DNA of 64,000 nucleotides from CAWBLP01 sp963789495 (GTDB lineage: Bacteria; Pseudomonadota; Alphaproteobacteria; Acetobacterales; Acetobacteraceae), in the NCBI GenBank assembly GCA_963789495.1, contig CAWBLP010000008.1, forward strand, positions 248,001-312,000, given 5' to 3'. The notes beneath the pieces are model-generated. The model was not told the origin of the DNA and made no database searches. It was given only the letters and a program-made list of their open reading frames with translations. Shown here in pieces: positions 1 through 7,023 of the stretch (position 1 is its first letter; each line of letters starts with the position of its first letter). The translations under genes and the position numbers were made by a program.

Positions 1-143
1 CGCAAACGCCGTGAGAGCAGCGGCAGTTCGTCCAGGTCGAGCAGCAGAGTCATCATGCGATAGCGCAGCCGATGACGAACCGGACGCAGCCGCGTGTGTA
101 CCACGCTGCCGACATAGAGCGCCGTCTCGAACGGCTCGCTCAT
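1..143 (-). CDS. DUF1365 family protein, N-terminal fragment (cut by window edge)
   Basis: The first 47 codons of a gene that runs off the left edge. The visible start reads MSEPFETALYVGSVVHTRLR and is followed by PVRHRLRYRMMTLLLDLDEL, the usual opening of DUF1365 proteins (ALYVG..VHxRxRPxxHRLRY). Its ATG overlaps the TGA of the FAD oxidoreductase upstream in an ATGA junction, so the two are translationally coupled. DUF1365 genes commonly travel with such an oxidoreductase and a cyclopropane-synthase-like methyltransferase, both present here. The biochemical role is not established; a part in fatty-acid modification is inferred from the neighbours. The remainder lies outside the window. Confidence 0.85.
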   Translation of the reverse strand, partial: MSEPFETALYVGSVVHTRLRPVRHRLRYRMMTLLLDLDELPLLSRRL

Positions 144-1471
144 GCCGCCGCTGCCCATGGCTGGGGCGCTGTCAGGTGAATGCGGCCGCAAGGGTTCGGC
201 ACGATCCATGGTCGACGCACGCCGCCAAGCGCCTCGGCAACCGCGAGCCCGGCCTGCAGTCCGTCCTCATGGAATCCGGCACCGAACCACGCGCCGCAAT
301 ACCAGGTGCGACGCACGCCTTGCAGCGACCACAACTCCCGTTGCGCGCGCAGCGCATCCGCATCGAAGTGCGGATGTTCATAGGTTTCGCTGTGGATGAC
401 GCGATCCGCGGCTGGTGCATGGTGCGGGTTCAAGGTCACGAATACCGGCGCGCGGTCGGGCAGGCGCTGCAGCCGGTTCATCCAATAGGTGGCGCACAGC
501 GCGTGGTCACTGTCGATGTAGTTCCAACTGCTCCACACCGCGCGGCGACGCGGCATCAGCGCGGGATCGCGGTGCATCACCGCCTGGTTGCGGCCATAGC
601 CGATGGCGCCGAGCAATGCATGTTCGGCCGGTGACGGGTCCGCCAGCATGGCCAGCGCCTGGTCGGCATGCGCCGCGATCACCACGTGGTCGTAGCTGGA
701 CTGCGCCCCGCTGGAGTCGATGATCTCAACACGATCAGCCGAGCGGCGCACCGATGCCACGCCGCAGCCGAGCCGGATGCGGTTTGCAAAGGGAGCCGTC
801 AGCCGCTCGACATAGCGGCGGCTGCCGCCGGTGACCGTCCGCCACTCCGGCCTCCCGTTCAGCCGCAGCAGTCCGTGATTGACGCAGAAACGCAGAAATG
901 CCGCCGCCGGATGCTCGGTCATGCGCGATGCAGGTGTGGACCAGATCGCCGCCGCCATCGGCAGCAGATGGTCGCGGATGAAGGCGTCCCCGTAGCTGCC
1001 GGCGGCGAGGTATTCGCCCAACGTCTGTCTCTCGCTCGCCAGGGCGTGGGCATCGCGCGTGGCCTCGCGGTAGAAGCGCAGCAGGTCACGCAGCATCGCC
1101 CAGAACTGCGGCCGCAGCAGGTTGCTGCGCTGCGCGAACAGACCGTTGAGACTGGTACCTGAATATTCCAGTTCACCGCCGCGCACCGATATTCCCAGCG
1201 ACATCTCGGAGGGCTGCGTGGCAACCCCCAGGTGGTCGAACAGTGCGACGAGGTTGGGGTAGGTCTCCGGATTATAGACGATGAACCCCATGTCCACAGG
1301 CTGCGTGCCGTGGGGTCCCGGCACGTCGATCGTGTTGCTGTGCCCGCCGATGCGATGCGCCCGCTCGTACACGGTCACGTGATGGCGTGTGTTCAGCAGC
1401 CACCCCGCCGACATTCCGGCAATTCCGGTGCCCACCACGGCGATATCCAACCGATCCTTCCTGCCGCGCAT
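140..1471 (-). CDS. FAD-dependent oxidoreductase of the amine-oxidase/protoporphyrinogen-oxidase fold
   Basis: A 443-residue flavoprotein. An N-terminal Rossmann motif GTGIAG (residues 14-19) is followed by an acidic strand end and the GG motif RIGGHSNT that bind FAD. The length and the VDMGFIVYN segment match the 'NAD/FAD-binding protein' that accompanies cfa-type genes in proteobacteria. Related Rhodobacter genes under RpoE/ChrR act in unusual methylated or furan fatty acid formation, so a role in oxidising membrane acyl chains is a reasonable inference, not shown. The ATG at 1471 has a GGAG 6 nt upstream. Transcription probably starts at the divergent ECF11-type promoter at 1506-1531. It overlaps the DUF1365 gene by 4 nt. 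Confidence 0.85.
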   Translation of the reverse strand: MRGRKDRLDIAVVGTGIAGMSAGWLLNTRHHVTVYERAHRIGGHSNTIDVPGPHGTQPVDMGFIVYNPETYPNLVALFDHLGVATQPSEMSLGISVRGGELEYSGTSLNGLFAQRSNLLRPQFWAMLRDLLRFYREATRDAHALASERQTLGEYLAAGSYGDAFIRDHLLPMAAAIWSTPASRMTEHPAAAFLRFCVNHGLLRLNGRPEWRTVTGGSRRYVERLTAPFANRIRLGCGVASVRRSADRVEIIDSSGAQSSYDHVVIAAHADQALAMLADPSPAEHALLGAIGYGRNQAVMHRDPALMPRRRAVWSSWNYIDSDHALCATYWMNRLQRLPDRAPVFVTLNPHHAPAADRVIHSETYEHPHFDADALRAQRELWSLQGVRRTWYCGAWFGAGFHEDGLQAGLAVAEALGGVRRPWIVPNPCGRIHLTAPQPWAAAA

Positions 1472-1505
1472 GAGCTCCAGCCAGTTCCGAGGTTCACCTT
1501 CCTTC

Positions 1506-1531
1506 TACGGAGCAAACATCCTTCCGGATCA
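1506..1531 (-). promoter_or_regulatory. ECF11-type promoter driving the FAD oxidoreductase/DUF1365 operon
   Basis: On the minus strand TGATCC (1531-1526) is followed by exactly 16 nt and then CGTA (1509-1506). This matches the -35/-10 pair reported for ECF11 (RpoE/ChrR) sigma factors. The predicted transcript would start near 1498, about 27 nt before the ATG at 1471. The match is by eye; no transcription data are available. Confidence 0.7.
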
Positions 1532-1571
1532 CCCCACTGGATCGTTCGGTCTGGATCGTGGCCATGTCCTG

Positions 1572-1597
1572 TGATCCGTTAGCGCGCTTCCTACGTA
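1572..1597 (+). promoter_or_regulatory. ECF11-type autoregulatory promoter of the sigma factor operon
   Basis: TGATCC (1572-1577), a 16-nt spacer, then CGTA (1594-1597), with the same spacing as the site on the other strand. It lies just before the ECF sigma gene, as expected for an autoregulated ECF. It also decides the start of that gene: an ATG at 1598 would fall upstream of the predicted transcription start (about 1604-1606), so translation most likely begins at 1682, or at 1607 as an almost leaderless start. Confidence 0.7.
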
Positions 1598-1681
1598 ATG
1601 CGGGATATGGATGAACGACTTCAGCTTGAGCGAGCATGCGTCAGAGTGCCCCTTCCCCCGCACCTGTCGGTGGCGGCGTGC

Positions 1682-2260
1682 ATGAACGCCGGATCTGAGT
1701 CGGATGCTGGGTCGGGCGCGGCGGACAGCCATGGCGGGCTGATCGTCGCCATCGCCCGGGAACAGGATCGCGCGGCCTTTGCGACCCTGTTCGCGCATTT
1801 TGCGCCGCGGGTGAAAACGTATCTGCAGCGGCGCGGCGGCGATGCTTCCCAGGCCGAGGAACTGGCGCAGGAAGTGCTGCTGACGGTCTGGCGCAAGGCG
1901 GCACAATACGATCCGGCACGGGCGACGGCCGCCGCGTGGATCTTCGCGATCGCACGCAACCTCTGGATCGACGCATTGCGCCGGAGCCGTCTGTCGCCTC
2001 CCGCGCCGGAGCGGTCGGACCAGCCTGCGTCCGAGCCGCTCGCCGACGCGCTGCTGCTCGCGGAGGACCGCGCCCGCCGCCTGCGTGCCGCACTGCAGGA
2101 GCTGCGGCCGGAGCAGATGGAATCGCTAAGGCTGGCATATTTCGAAGACCGCTCGCACAGCGAGATCGAGCAGTTGCTCGGGGTGCCAATTGGCACCGTC
2201 AAATCGCGCCTGCGCCTCGCCATGTCGAGGCTGCGCACGCTGCTTGGGGACGACACATGA
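1682..2260 (+). CDS. rpoE: ECF11-group RNA polymerase sigma factor (RpoE/ChrR type)
   Basis: A 192-residue sigma factor carrying only regions 2 and 4. Region 2 includes LFAHFAPRVKTYLQR, AEELAQEVLLTVW and AAAWIFAIARNLWIDALRR. Region 4 ends with the helix-turn-helix HSEIEQLLGVPIGTVKSRLR. In ECF11 systems the factor is held by a ChrR zinc anti-sigma and released by singlet oxygen, then switches on membrane and repair genes. The anti-sigma gene starts within its stop codon (ATGA at 2257), and the promoter at 1572-1597 fits autoregulation. An alternative ATG at 1598 would add 28 residues but is unlikely given that promoter. Confidence 0.9.
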   Translation: MNAGSESDAGSGAADSHGGLIVAIAREQDRAAFATLFAHFAPRVKTYLQRRGGDASQAEELAQEVLLTVWRKAAQYDPARATAAAWIFAIARNLWIDALRRSRLSPPAPERSDQPASEPLADALLLAEDRARRLRAALQELRPEQMESLRLAYFEDRSHSEIEQLLGVPIGTVKSRLRLAMSRLRTLLGDDT

Positions 2261-2868
2261 TTCGGCATCATCCCGCAGACGGAACTTTGCTGACCTGCGT
2301 GGCTGGGACCTTGCCGGAACCGCACGCACGCGTTGTCGCAGCGCACGTCGCGTTCTGTCCGGATTGCGCCGGAGCCTTGCGGCAGGCCGAAGCTGTGGGC
2401 GGCGCCATGCTTGCCGAACTGCCGCCGTCCGCCATGGCGACCGATGCGCTGACGCGCAGCCTGGCGCGGCTGGATGCCCCTGGAGCGGCCGAACCACCGC
2501 CCGCACCGGTGACGCTGGCCGCTCTGGCCACCGGCCGCTGGCGCTGGACCGGCCCGGGCGTCGCCATGATGCCGCTGATAGACCGCGATGCGTCCGACAG
2601 CCGGCTGGACCTGATCCGTGTTTCGCCTGGCATTGCCCTGCTTGAGCATGGCCATAGCGGGTACGAATCCACCTGCGTGTTGCAGGGCGCCTTCACCGAC
2701 GGTGTCGGCGAATATCACGTCGGCGACTTCCTGGAGGCGGAGGGTGACTGCACCCATCGGCCGACGGCACTGCAAGGCGAGACCTGCATCTGCCTGATCG
2801 CCACCAGCGGCCGTCTGCGCCCGCGTGGCCTGCTCGGCTGGTTGGTGCGCCCGCTGCTGGGCATGTGA
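2257..2868 (+). CDS. chrR: ChrR-type zinc-binding anti-sigma factor with C-terminal cupin
   Basis: A 203-residue anti-sigma. The N-terminal zinc anti-sigma domain has His5 and the signature H30-x3-C34-x2-C37 (AAHVAFCPDC), matching the ligand set known for ChrR. The second half is a cupin-like domain (LLEHGHSGYESTCVLQG, EYHVGDF, DCTHRP) with His/Glu residues placed as in ChrR. In the family the first domain sequesters the ECF sigma factor, and the cupin is needed for the response to singlet oxygen. The ATG overlaps the sigma gene's stop by 4 nt, giving coupled synthesis of the pair. Confidence 0.9.
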   Translation: MIRHHPADGTLLTCVAGTLPEPHARVVAAHVAFCPDCAGALRQAEAVGGAMLAELPPSAMATDALTRSLARLDAPGAAEPPPAPVTLAALATGRWRWTGPGVAMMPLIDRDASDSRLDLIRVSPGIALLEHGHSGYESTCVLQGAFTDGVGEYHVGDFLEAEGDCTHRPTALQGETCICLIATSGRLRPRGLLGWLVRPLLGM

Positions 2869-2872
2869 GAGC

Positions 2873-3760
2873 GTGCGCCGCATCGCCTCGCCGCTGGCGC
2901 TGATGTTGACGCTGGCCGCCTGCTCGCCGGTCGGCACTCTGAATGCGATGGCGCCACGCGCGGGCGTCGTTGTGCACCAGGACATTGCCTATGGCTCGGG
3001 GCCGCGCCACGCGCTGGACATCTATGCGCCGGCGCGGACCTGCGCCGACACGCCGGTCGTGGTGTTCTTCTACGGCGGTGGCTGGGATAGCGGCGACCGC
3101 AGTATGTACCGGTTCGTCGGTGCAAGCCTTGCCGCCCATGGCGTGCTGACGGTGGTTCCCGATTATCGCCTGTTTCCGGCGGTGCGCTTTCCGGCGTTCA
3201 TGCAGGATGCCGCCGCGGCGGTGGCCTGGACGCGCGATCACGTTGCATCGTATGGCGGCGATGCGCAGCGGATGTTCCTGATGGGCCATTCGGCCGGCGC
3301 GCAGATCGCCACGCTGCTGGCGCTGGATGGAGGCTATCTGCGCGCCGATGGCGTCGATCCCGGCAGCCTTGCCGGAGCGATCGGGCTGGCCGGCCCGTAC
3401 GACTTCCTGCCGCTACGCAGCGAAAAGCTGAAGACGGTATTCGGACCGCAGCCCGAGCAGCGCTTGTCGCAGCCGATCAACTTCGTGACGCCGCATGCAC
3501 CGCCGATGCTGCTGGCGGCTGGTACCGCGGACACCACCGTCGATCCCGGCAACACCGTCCGTCTGGCCGCTCGTCTGCGACAGGATGACGTATCGGTGCG
3601 AGAGAGGTTGTATCGCGGCATCGGCCATCGCCTGCTGATCGGCGCGTTTGCCGGGCCGTTGACGTTCCTGGCGCCGGTGCGGCGCGACACGCTGCAGTTC
3701 ATTGCGACCCACGGCGTCCCTGCGGCGGCACAGAATGCCTGCGTGGATGCCGGCGCATGA
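2873..3760 (+). CDS. alpha/beta hydrolase (esterase/lipase-like), predicted lipoprotein
   Basis: About 295 residues from a GTG at 2873, 4 nt after the anti-sigma stop. The N-terminus has a short hydrophobic stretch ending in MLTLAAC, a lipobox with Cys17, so the enzyme is probably anchored on the periplasmic side. YGGGW (67-71) forms the oxyanion hole and GHSAG the nucleophile elbow with Ser140, as in hormone-sensitive-lipase/carboxylesterase-like enzymes; a late GIGHRLLI may supply the catalytic His. As part of the ECF11 operon it may release or remodel acyl chains, which is inference. It overlaps the DUF1295 gene by ATGA at 3757. Confidence 0.8.
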   Translation: MRRIASPLALMLTLAACSPVGTLNAMAPRAGVVVHQDIAYGSGPRHALDIYAPARTCADTPVVVFFYGGGWDSGDRSMYRFVGASLAAHGVLTVVPDYRLFPAVRFPAFMQDAAAAVAWTRDHVASYGGDAQRMFLMGHSAGAQIATLLALDGGYLRADGVDPGSLAGAIGLAGPYDFLPLRSEKLKTVFGPQPEQRLSQPINFVTPHAPPMLLAAGTADTTVDPGNTVRLAARLRQDDVSVRERLYRGIGHRLLIGAFAGPLTFLAPVRRDTLQFIATHGVPAAAQNACVDAGA

Positions 3761-4548
3761 TTGGCGTCCTGATCCTTGGCGTGACCGTCATGCTGTCGGT
3801 GCTGATGATGTTCGGCTGGCTGGTACAACGCCGTGCGGGCAACGCCGGCTGGGTGGATGTGGTGTGGACGTTTGCGCTCGGCGTGACCGGTATCGTTTAT
3901 GCACTGGCGCCGGCACCCGATATCCCCTGGCCAGGGCCGCGGCAGGTGCTGGTCGCGTTGCTGGTCGCGCTATGGTCCGGCCGACTCGGCCTGCATCTGT
4001 GGGACCGGACGCGCCATGGTCCGGAGGACGTGCGTTACGCGCAGTTCCGAGCCGACTGGGGCGCGGCCTTCGAGCGGCGCATGTTCGGCTTCCTGCAGAT
4101 CCAGGCCGCAGTTGCGGCGCTGCTTGCCGTGTCCATCCTGGTCGCGGCGCGAAATCCGTCGCCCCTGCGCGTGCAGGACGGCATCGCGTTGCTGCTGTTT
4201 GTCATCGCTGTTGCCGGGGAGGCGCTGGCCGACGCGCAGCTTCGCCGCTTCCGCAGCAGCCCCGGAAACCACGGCAAGGTCTGCGATACCGGTCTTTGGC
4301 GACTGTCGCGCCATCCGAACTACTTCTTCGAATGGTTCGGCTGGCTGGCGTATCCGCTGTTCGCGATCGACCTGAGTGGTGGCTACCTGGCAGGCTGGCT
4401 GGCGCTGTCCGGACCCGCCGTGATGTATTGGCTGCTGGTGCATGTCTCCGGCGTGCCACCGCTGGAGCAGCAGATGCTGCGCACGCGCGGCGCTGCGTAT
4501 GGCGCCTATCAGGCGCGCACTCGCCCGTTTCTGCCCTACCCCCGATGA
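3757..4548 (+). CDS. DUF1295 integral membrane protein (steroid 5-alpha-reductase-like fold)
   Basis: A 263-residue protein with several membrane helices. The C-terminal half carries the DUF1295 pattern DTGLWRLSRHPNYFFEWFGW followed by PVMYWLLVHVSGVPPLE, a region shared with isoprenylcysteine methyltransferases and steroid reductases that binds NAD(P)H or SAM. It sits in the ECF11 operon between the hydrolase (4-nt overlap) and the cfa-like gene (7-nt gap), the usual neighbourhood for this family in alphaproteobacteria. A redox step on unsaturated or cyclic acyl chains is plausible; no activity is established for close relatives that I can name. Confidence 0.8.
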   Translation: MIGVLILGVTVMLSVLMMFGWLVQRRAGNAGWVDVVWTFALGVTGIVYALAPAPDIPWPGPRQVLVALLVALWSGRLGLHLWDRTRHGPEDVRYAQFRADWGAAFERRMFGFLQIQAAVAALLAVSILVAARNPSPLRVQDGIALLLFVIAVAGEALADAQLRRFRSSPGNHGKVCDTGLWRLSRHPNYFFEWFGWLAYPLFAIDLSGGYLAGWLALSGPAVMYWLLVHVSGVPPLEQQMLRTRGAAYGAYQARTRPFLPYPR

Positions 4549-4555
4549 GGACGCC

Positions 4556-5575
4556 ATGAACCTGACAGCCGCGGCCACCGGCGCTGTCGAGCGCCTGCCG
4601 CTTCCCGACAGCATCACCCGCGCCGGGATCGCGTTGCTGGTGGGTCGAACCAGCCGACGCCTGCGCCACACCGCGCCGGATGCCGAGCAGGCGTTCGCGG
4701 CAGCGATGTCCGGCCGCCCGATCGCGCTGCATTCCGCTGCGGCGAATGCTCAGCACTATGAGCTGCCGGCGGAATTCTTCGAACTCGTGCTTGGGCCGCA
4801 GCACAAATACTCCTGCTGCCTGTACCAGGACGGCGACGATCTGGCCGCTGCCGAGGAACGCGCTTTGGCGGAGACCGCCGCGCACGCCGCACTGGCGGAC
4901 GGGCAGCGGATCCTGGAACTCGGCTGCGGCTGGGGGGCGCTGTCGCTCTGGATGGCTCAGCATTACCCAGCGGCGGACATCGTTGCCGTGTCCAACTCGC
5001 ATGCGCAACGCCGGTTCATCGAGGCGGAAGCGGAACGGCGTGGCCTCGGGCGGCTGCGCGTCATCACCGCCGACATGAACGCATTCGCGCCGGATGGCCG
5101 GTTCGATCGGGTGGTATCCGTGGAGATGTGGGAGCACATGTCCAACTGGCAGGCTCTGCTGCAACGCGTGCAGGGATGGCTGCACCGGGACGGACGGCTA
5201 TTTCTGCACGTGTTCAGCCACGCGCGGATGCCTTACGCGTTCGATCATGCCGACAAGACGGACTGGATTGCGCAGCATTTCTTCACCGGCGGGATCATGC
5301 CGAGCCATGGCCTGATCCATCTGCTGGAGTCGCAGCTGCGGGTCGAGGCGGAGTGGCGCTGGAGCGGCACGCATTACCAGCGCACCGCCGAGGACTGGCT
5401 TGCGAATTACGACGGCAACAGCGCGGCGATCGATGGCGTGCTGTCATCGGTTTACGGTCGTGACGCCGCTTTGTGGAAGCGCCGCTGGCGGCTGTTCTTC
5501 CTGGCGACGGCCGGGTTGTTCGGTGCGCCTGGGGGCGACTGGGGAATAAGCCATTATCGCCTCCGCCCGTCGTGA
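4556..5575 (+). CDS. cfa: cyclopropane-fatty-acyl-phospholipid-synthase-like SAM methyltransferase
   Basis: A 339-residue class I methyltransferase. The SAM motif ILELGCGWG spans 119-127. Family features follow: QHYELPAEFFELVLG and YSCCLY before the fold, EMWEHM, and a late FFTGGIMPSH. It methylates double bonds of unsaturated phospholipid acyl chains; relatives under RpoE/ChrR (UfaM-type) start furan fatty acid synthesis, while others make cyclopropanes, and the sequence alone does not separate these. The start at 4556 has GAGG just upstream. Codons before it back to 4442 are open but overlap the DUF1295 gene and are not expected to be coding. Confidence 0.85.
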   Translation: MNLTAAATGAVERLPLPDSITRAGIALLVGRTSRRLRHTAPDAEQAFAAAMSGRPIALHSAAANAQHYELPAEFFELVLGPQHKYSCCLYQDGDDLAAAEERALAETAAHAALADGQRILELGCGWGALSLWMAQHYPAADIVAVSNSHAQRRFIEAEAERRGLGRLRVITADMNAFAPDGRFDRVVSVEMWEHMSNWQALLQRVQGWLHRDGRLFLHVFSHARMPYAFDHADKTDWIAQHFFTGGIMPSHGLIHLLESQLRVEAEWRWSGTHYQRTAEDWLANYDGNSAAIDGVLSSVYGRDAALWKRRWRLFFLATAGLFGAPGGDWGISHYRLRPS

Positions 5576-5735
5576 CCTGGCTTGGCTGGGTCGCGCCTAC
5601 TGTTCCCACGACGACCTGGCCGCGGAGACGGCCAATGTCGTCGCGCTCGTGATCGCCTGGAACCGGCCCTTCTATCCTCCGTTTCTGATCGCGTTGGTCG
5701 GCCCGCATGCCGCCGCGGCGCTGACTTCGGGGCCA
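5572..5735 (+). pseudogene. remnant of the next operon gene, a probable membrane protein
   Basis: A GTG at 5572 overlaps the cfa stop in a GTGA junction, typical of an operon. It reads VTWLGWVA, then after a frameshift near 5592 continues as RAYCSHDDLAAETANVVA and LVIAWNRPFYPPFLIALVG before the sense is lost near 5735. The composition suggests the start of an integral membrane protein. I do not recognise the family with certainty. The break at about 5735 is where the accessory island seems to begin. A sequencing indel could explain the frameshift but not the loss of the 3' end. Confidence 0.4.
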
Positions 5736-5748
5736 ACCCGCGCTCCCC

Positions 5749-6023
5749 ATGAATGGCAAATTGGCCATGCACCGCAGCCCGCGCTGTACCGCCACGTCGA
5801 AGCGGACACGGCAGCCGTGCAAGCATCGGCTGTGACCGGGTGGACGGCGTGCCGGTTCCACGGGGCGCGCGGCGGCGGGCCGAAGGGCGAGCGCAATGAG
5901 GTCTACCGGCACGGACTGCACACGGCAGAGGCAGTGGCGGAGCAGCGGGCAGTGGCCGCATTGCGGCGGCGGGTGCGGGCGGGGTTGCCTGATTGTGGAC
6001 AACCGGACCGGCGTTCGAGCTAA
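5749..6023 (+). pseudogene. frameshifted small 'HGG'-type protein (cysteine/HG-motif, mobile-element associated)
   Basis: One frame from ATG 5749 gives MHRSPRCTATSKRTRQPC; the next frame, after a shift near 5818-5822, gives GWTACRFHGARGGGPKGERN and YRHGLHTAEAVAEQRAVAAL before TAA at 6021. Joined, this matches a common small alphaproteobacterial protein (RCGAxTRxGxPC...CRMHGGxSxGAPKGNRNxxxHGxYTAEA) of unknown function, often near mobile DNA. The missing alignment is a single-base change, so it may be real decay or a consensus error. It supports foreign origin for the DNA that follows the cfa operon. Confidence 0.5.
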
Positions 6024-6642
6024 CCTCTGATTTTCGTTTCAGAGGGTCATGCGTTACCAGTCAGGACAGAGCGGCCGGTGAAGTACCTGCTGGCACGACC
6101 CTAACGGGACCTTACCTCGCGGCTCTATACCTCGGCGGTGCCATCGTGTTGCCCGAACCGCCGCATTCGACCCAAGGCTGCCGCCCGCAGCCCGGCGAGA
6201 CGATCCAGATAGCAGACAGTCCGGGCGGTGGCGCGCCAGTGGCGTCTTTCCTGTAGCGGCCCCCCCGGGTCACCGGCTGATGTCCCGAAGGTGCATATGG
6301 AACGCCAGCATGGGTGGAAGCGGCAGCAGCGTCGGCCTTGGGGGGGCATGCCCATTACAAGCGATAACAGTCCTTCTCGCGTGTTATGTTTAAGGCCGGT
6401 GGCACGTCCCAACTGCTGACTTCGAGACCTTACCGGGTCATCATTGAAAGACCTGCTCGAGTAGCAGACGGTTTTCGCCCCACGCTTTTGAATGATGGAT
6501 GGCGCCATACTTCACCTTTGGAGCCGGGCGCCTGTGAAGTAGCTTACCGGTCTGCGAGCGATGCGTGCTACAGTAACCGCCTGCGGTCCGTTGCCATCGT
6601 CTCGGCAGCCGGCCGATCGACATCCGACACAAGGAGGGGTCG
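6024..6642. other. 619-bp intergenic stretch without a recognisable gene
   Basis: Short open frames on both strands have no family features and poor codon use. A 7-bp inverted repeat (ACTTCAC ... GTGAAGT, about 6510-6541) lies about 100 bp before the caspase cassette. The stretch presumably holds the promoter of that cassette, but no convincing -35/-10 pair could be chosen by eye. Confidence 0.5.
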
Positions 6643-7020
6643 ATGCCACCAATGGACGTGATCCTGACGCTCGGCTGCAGCGAGTTGGATGACAGCAAGC
6701 TCGATGCCATGACCCGTGCTGTGACCCGCAGCCTGCAGGACGAAGGCCTCGATGCCGCCATGGCGCCGGCTGCTGATGGCGTACCTGGTATCAAGGGCGA
6801 TGCGGTTACCATCGGAACGATCGCATTGAGCCTTATCGGGTCGGGTGGCGTTGCGGTGACCCTTCTGCAGGTGCTGAAGGCCTACCTGGAGCGCAAGTCG
6901 ACTCTCTGCTTCGAGATTACCCATCCCGACGGCCGGAAGGTTTCCTTCGATGCTAGCTTCTTCGGGAAGGCCCAGCTGAACCAGACGCGAGAGATACTTA
7001 CTGACCTGCTTGAGAGGTGA
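6643..7020 (+). CDS. EACC1-like effector-associated component
   Basis: A 125-residue protein with a strong AAGGAGGGG ribosome-binding site. An N-terminal half with conserved Leu spacing is followed by GIKGDAVTIGTIALSLIGSG, a glycine-rich helix, then VLKAYLERKSTLCFEI and DGRKVSFDASFF. This layout (KG-containing turn, amphipathic glycine-rich helix, charged strand pair) fits the EACC1 domain described as a constant component in NTP-dependent conflict systems with caspase, trypsin and TIR effectors. It sits 3 nt before the caspase gene, the expected partner. Family assignment is by pattern, not a profile search. It probably regulates or localises the protease. Confidence 0.65.
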   Translation: MPPMDVILTLGCSELDDSKLDAMTRAVTRSLQDEGLDAAMAPAADGVPGIKGDAVTIGTIALSLIGSGGVAVTLLQVLKAYLERKSTLCFEITHPDGRKVSFDASFFGKAQLNQTREILTDLLER

Positions 7021-7023
7021 GAC

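Noticed and set aside
1621..2985. 454-codon open frame opposite the sigma/anti-sigma genes
   Set aside because: It is a shadow frame common in GC-rich DNA; the plus-strand proteins carry clear sigma and ChrR motifs.
5295..6002. minus-strand frame with several cysteines (CGHCPLLRHCLC)
   Set aside because: Cysteines arise from the complement of the HGG-type remnant; no upstream ribosome-binding site, and it overlaps cfa.
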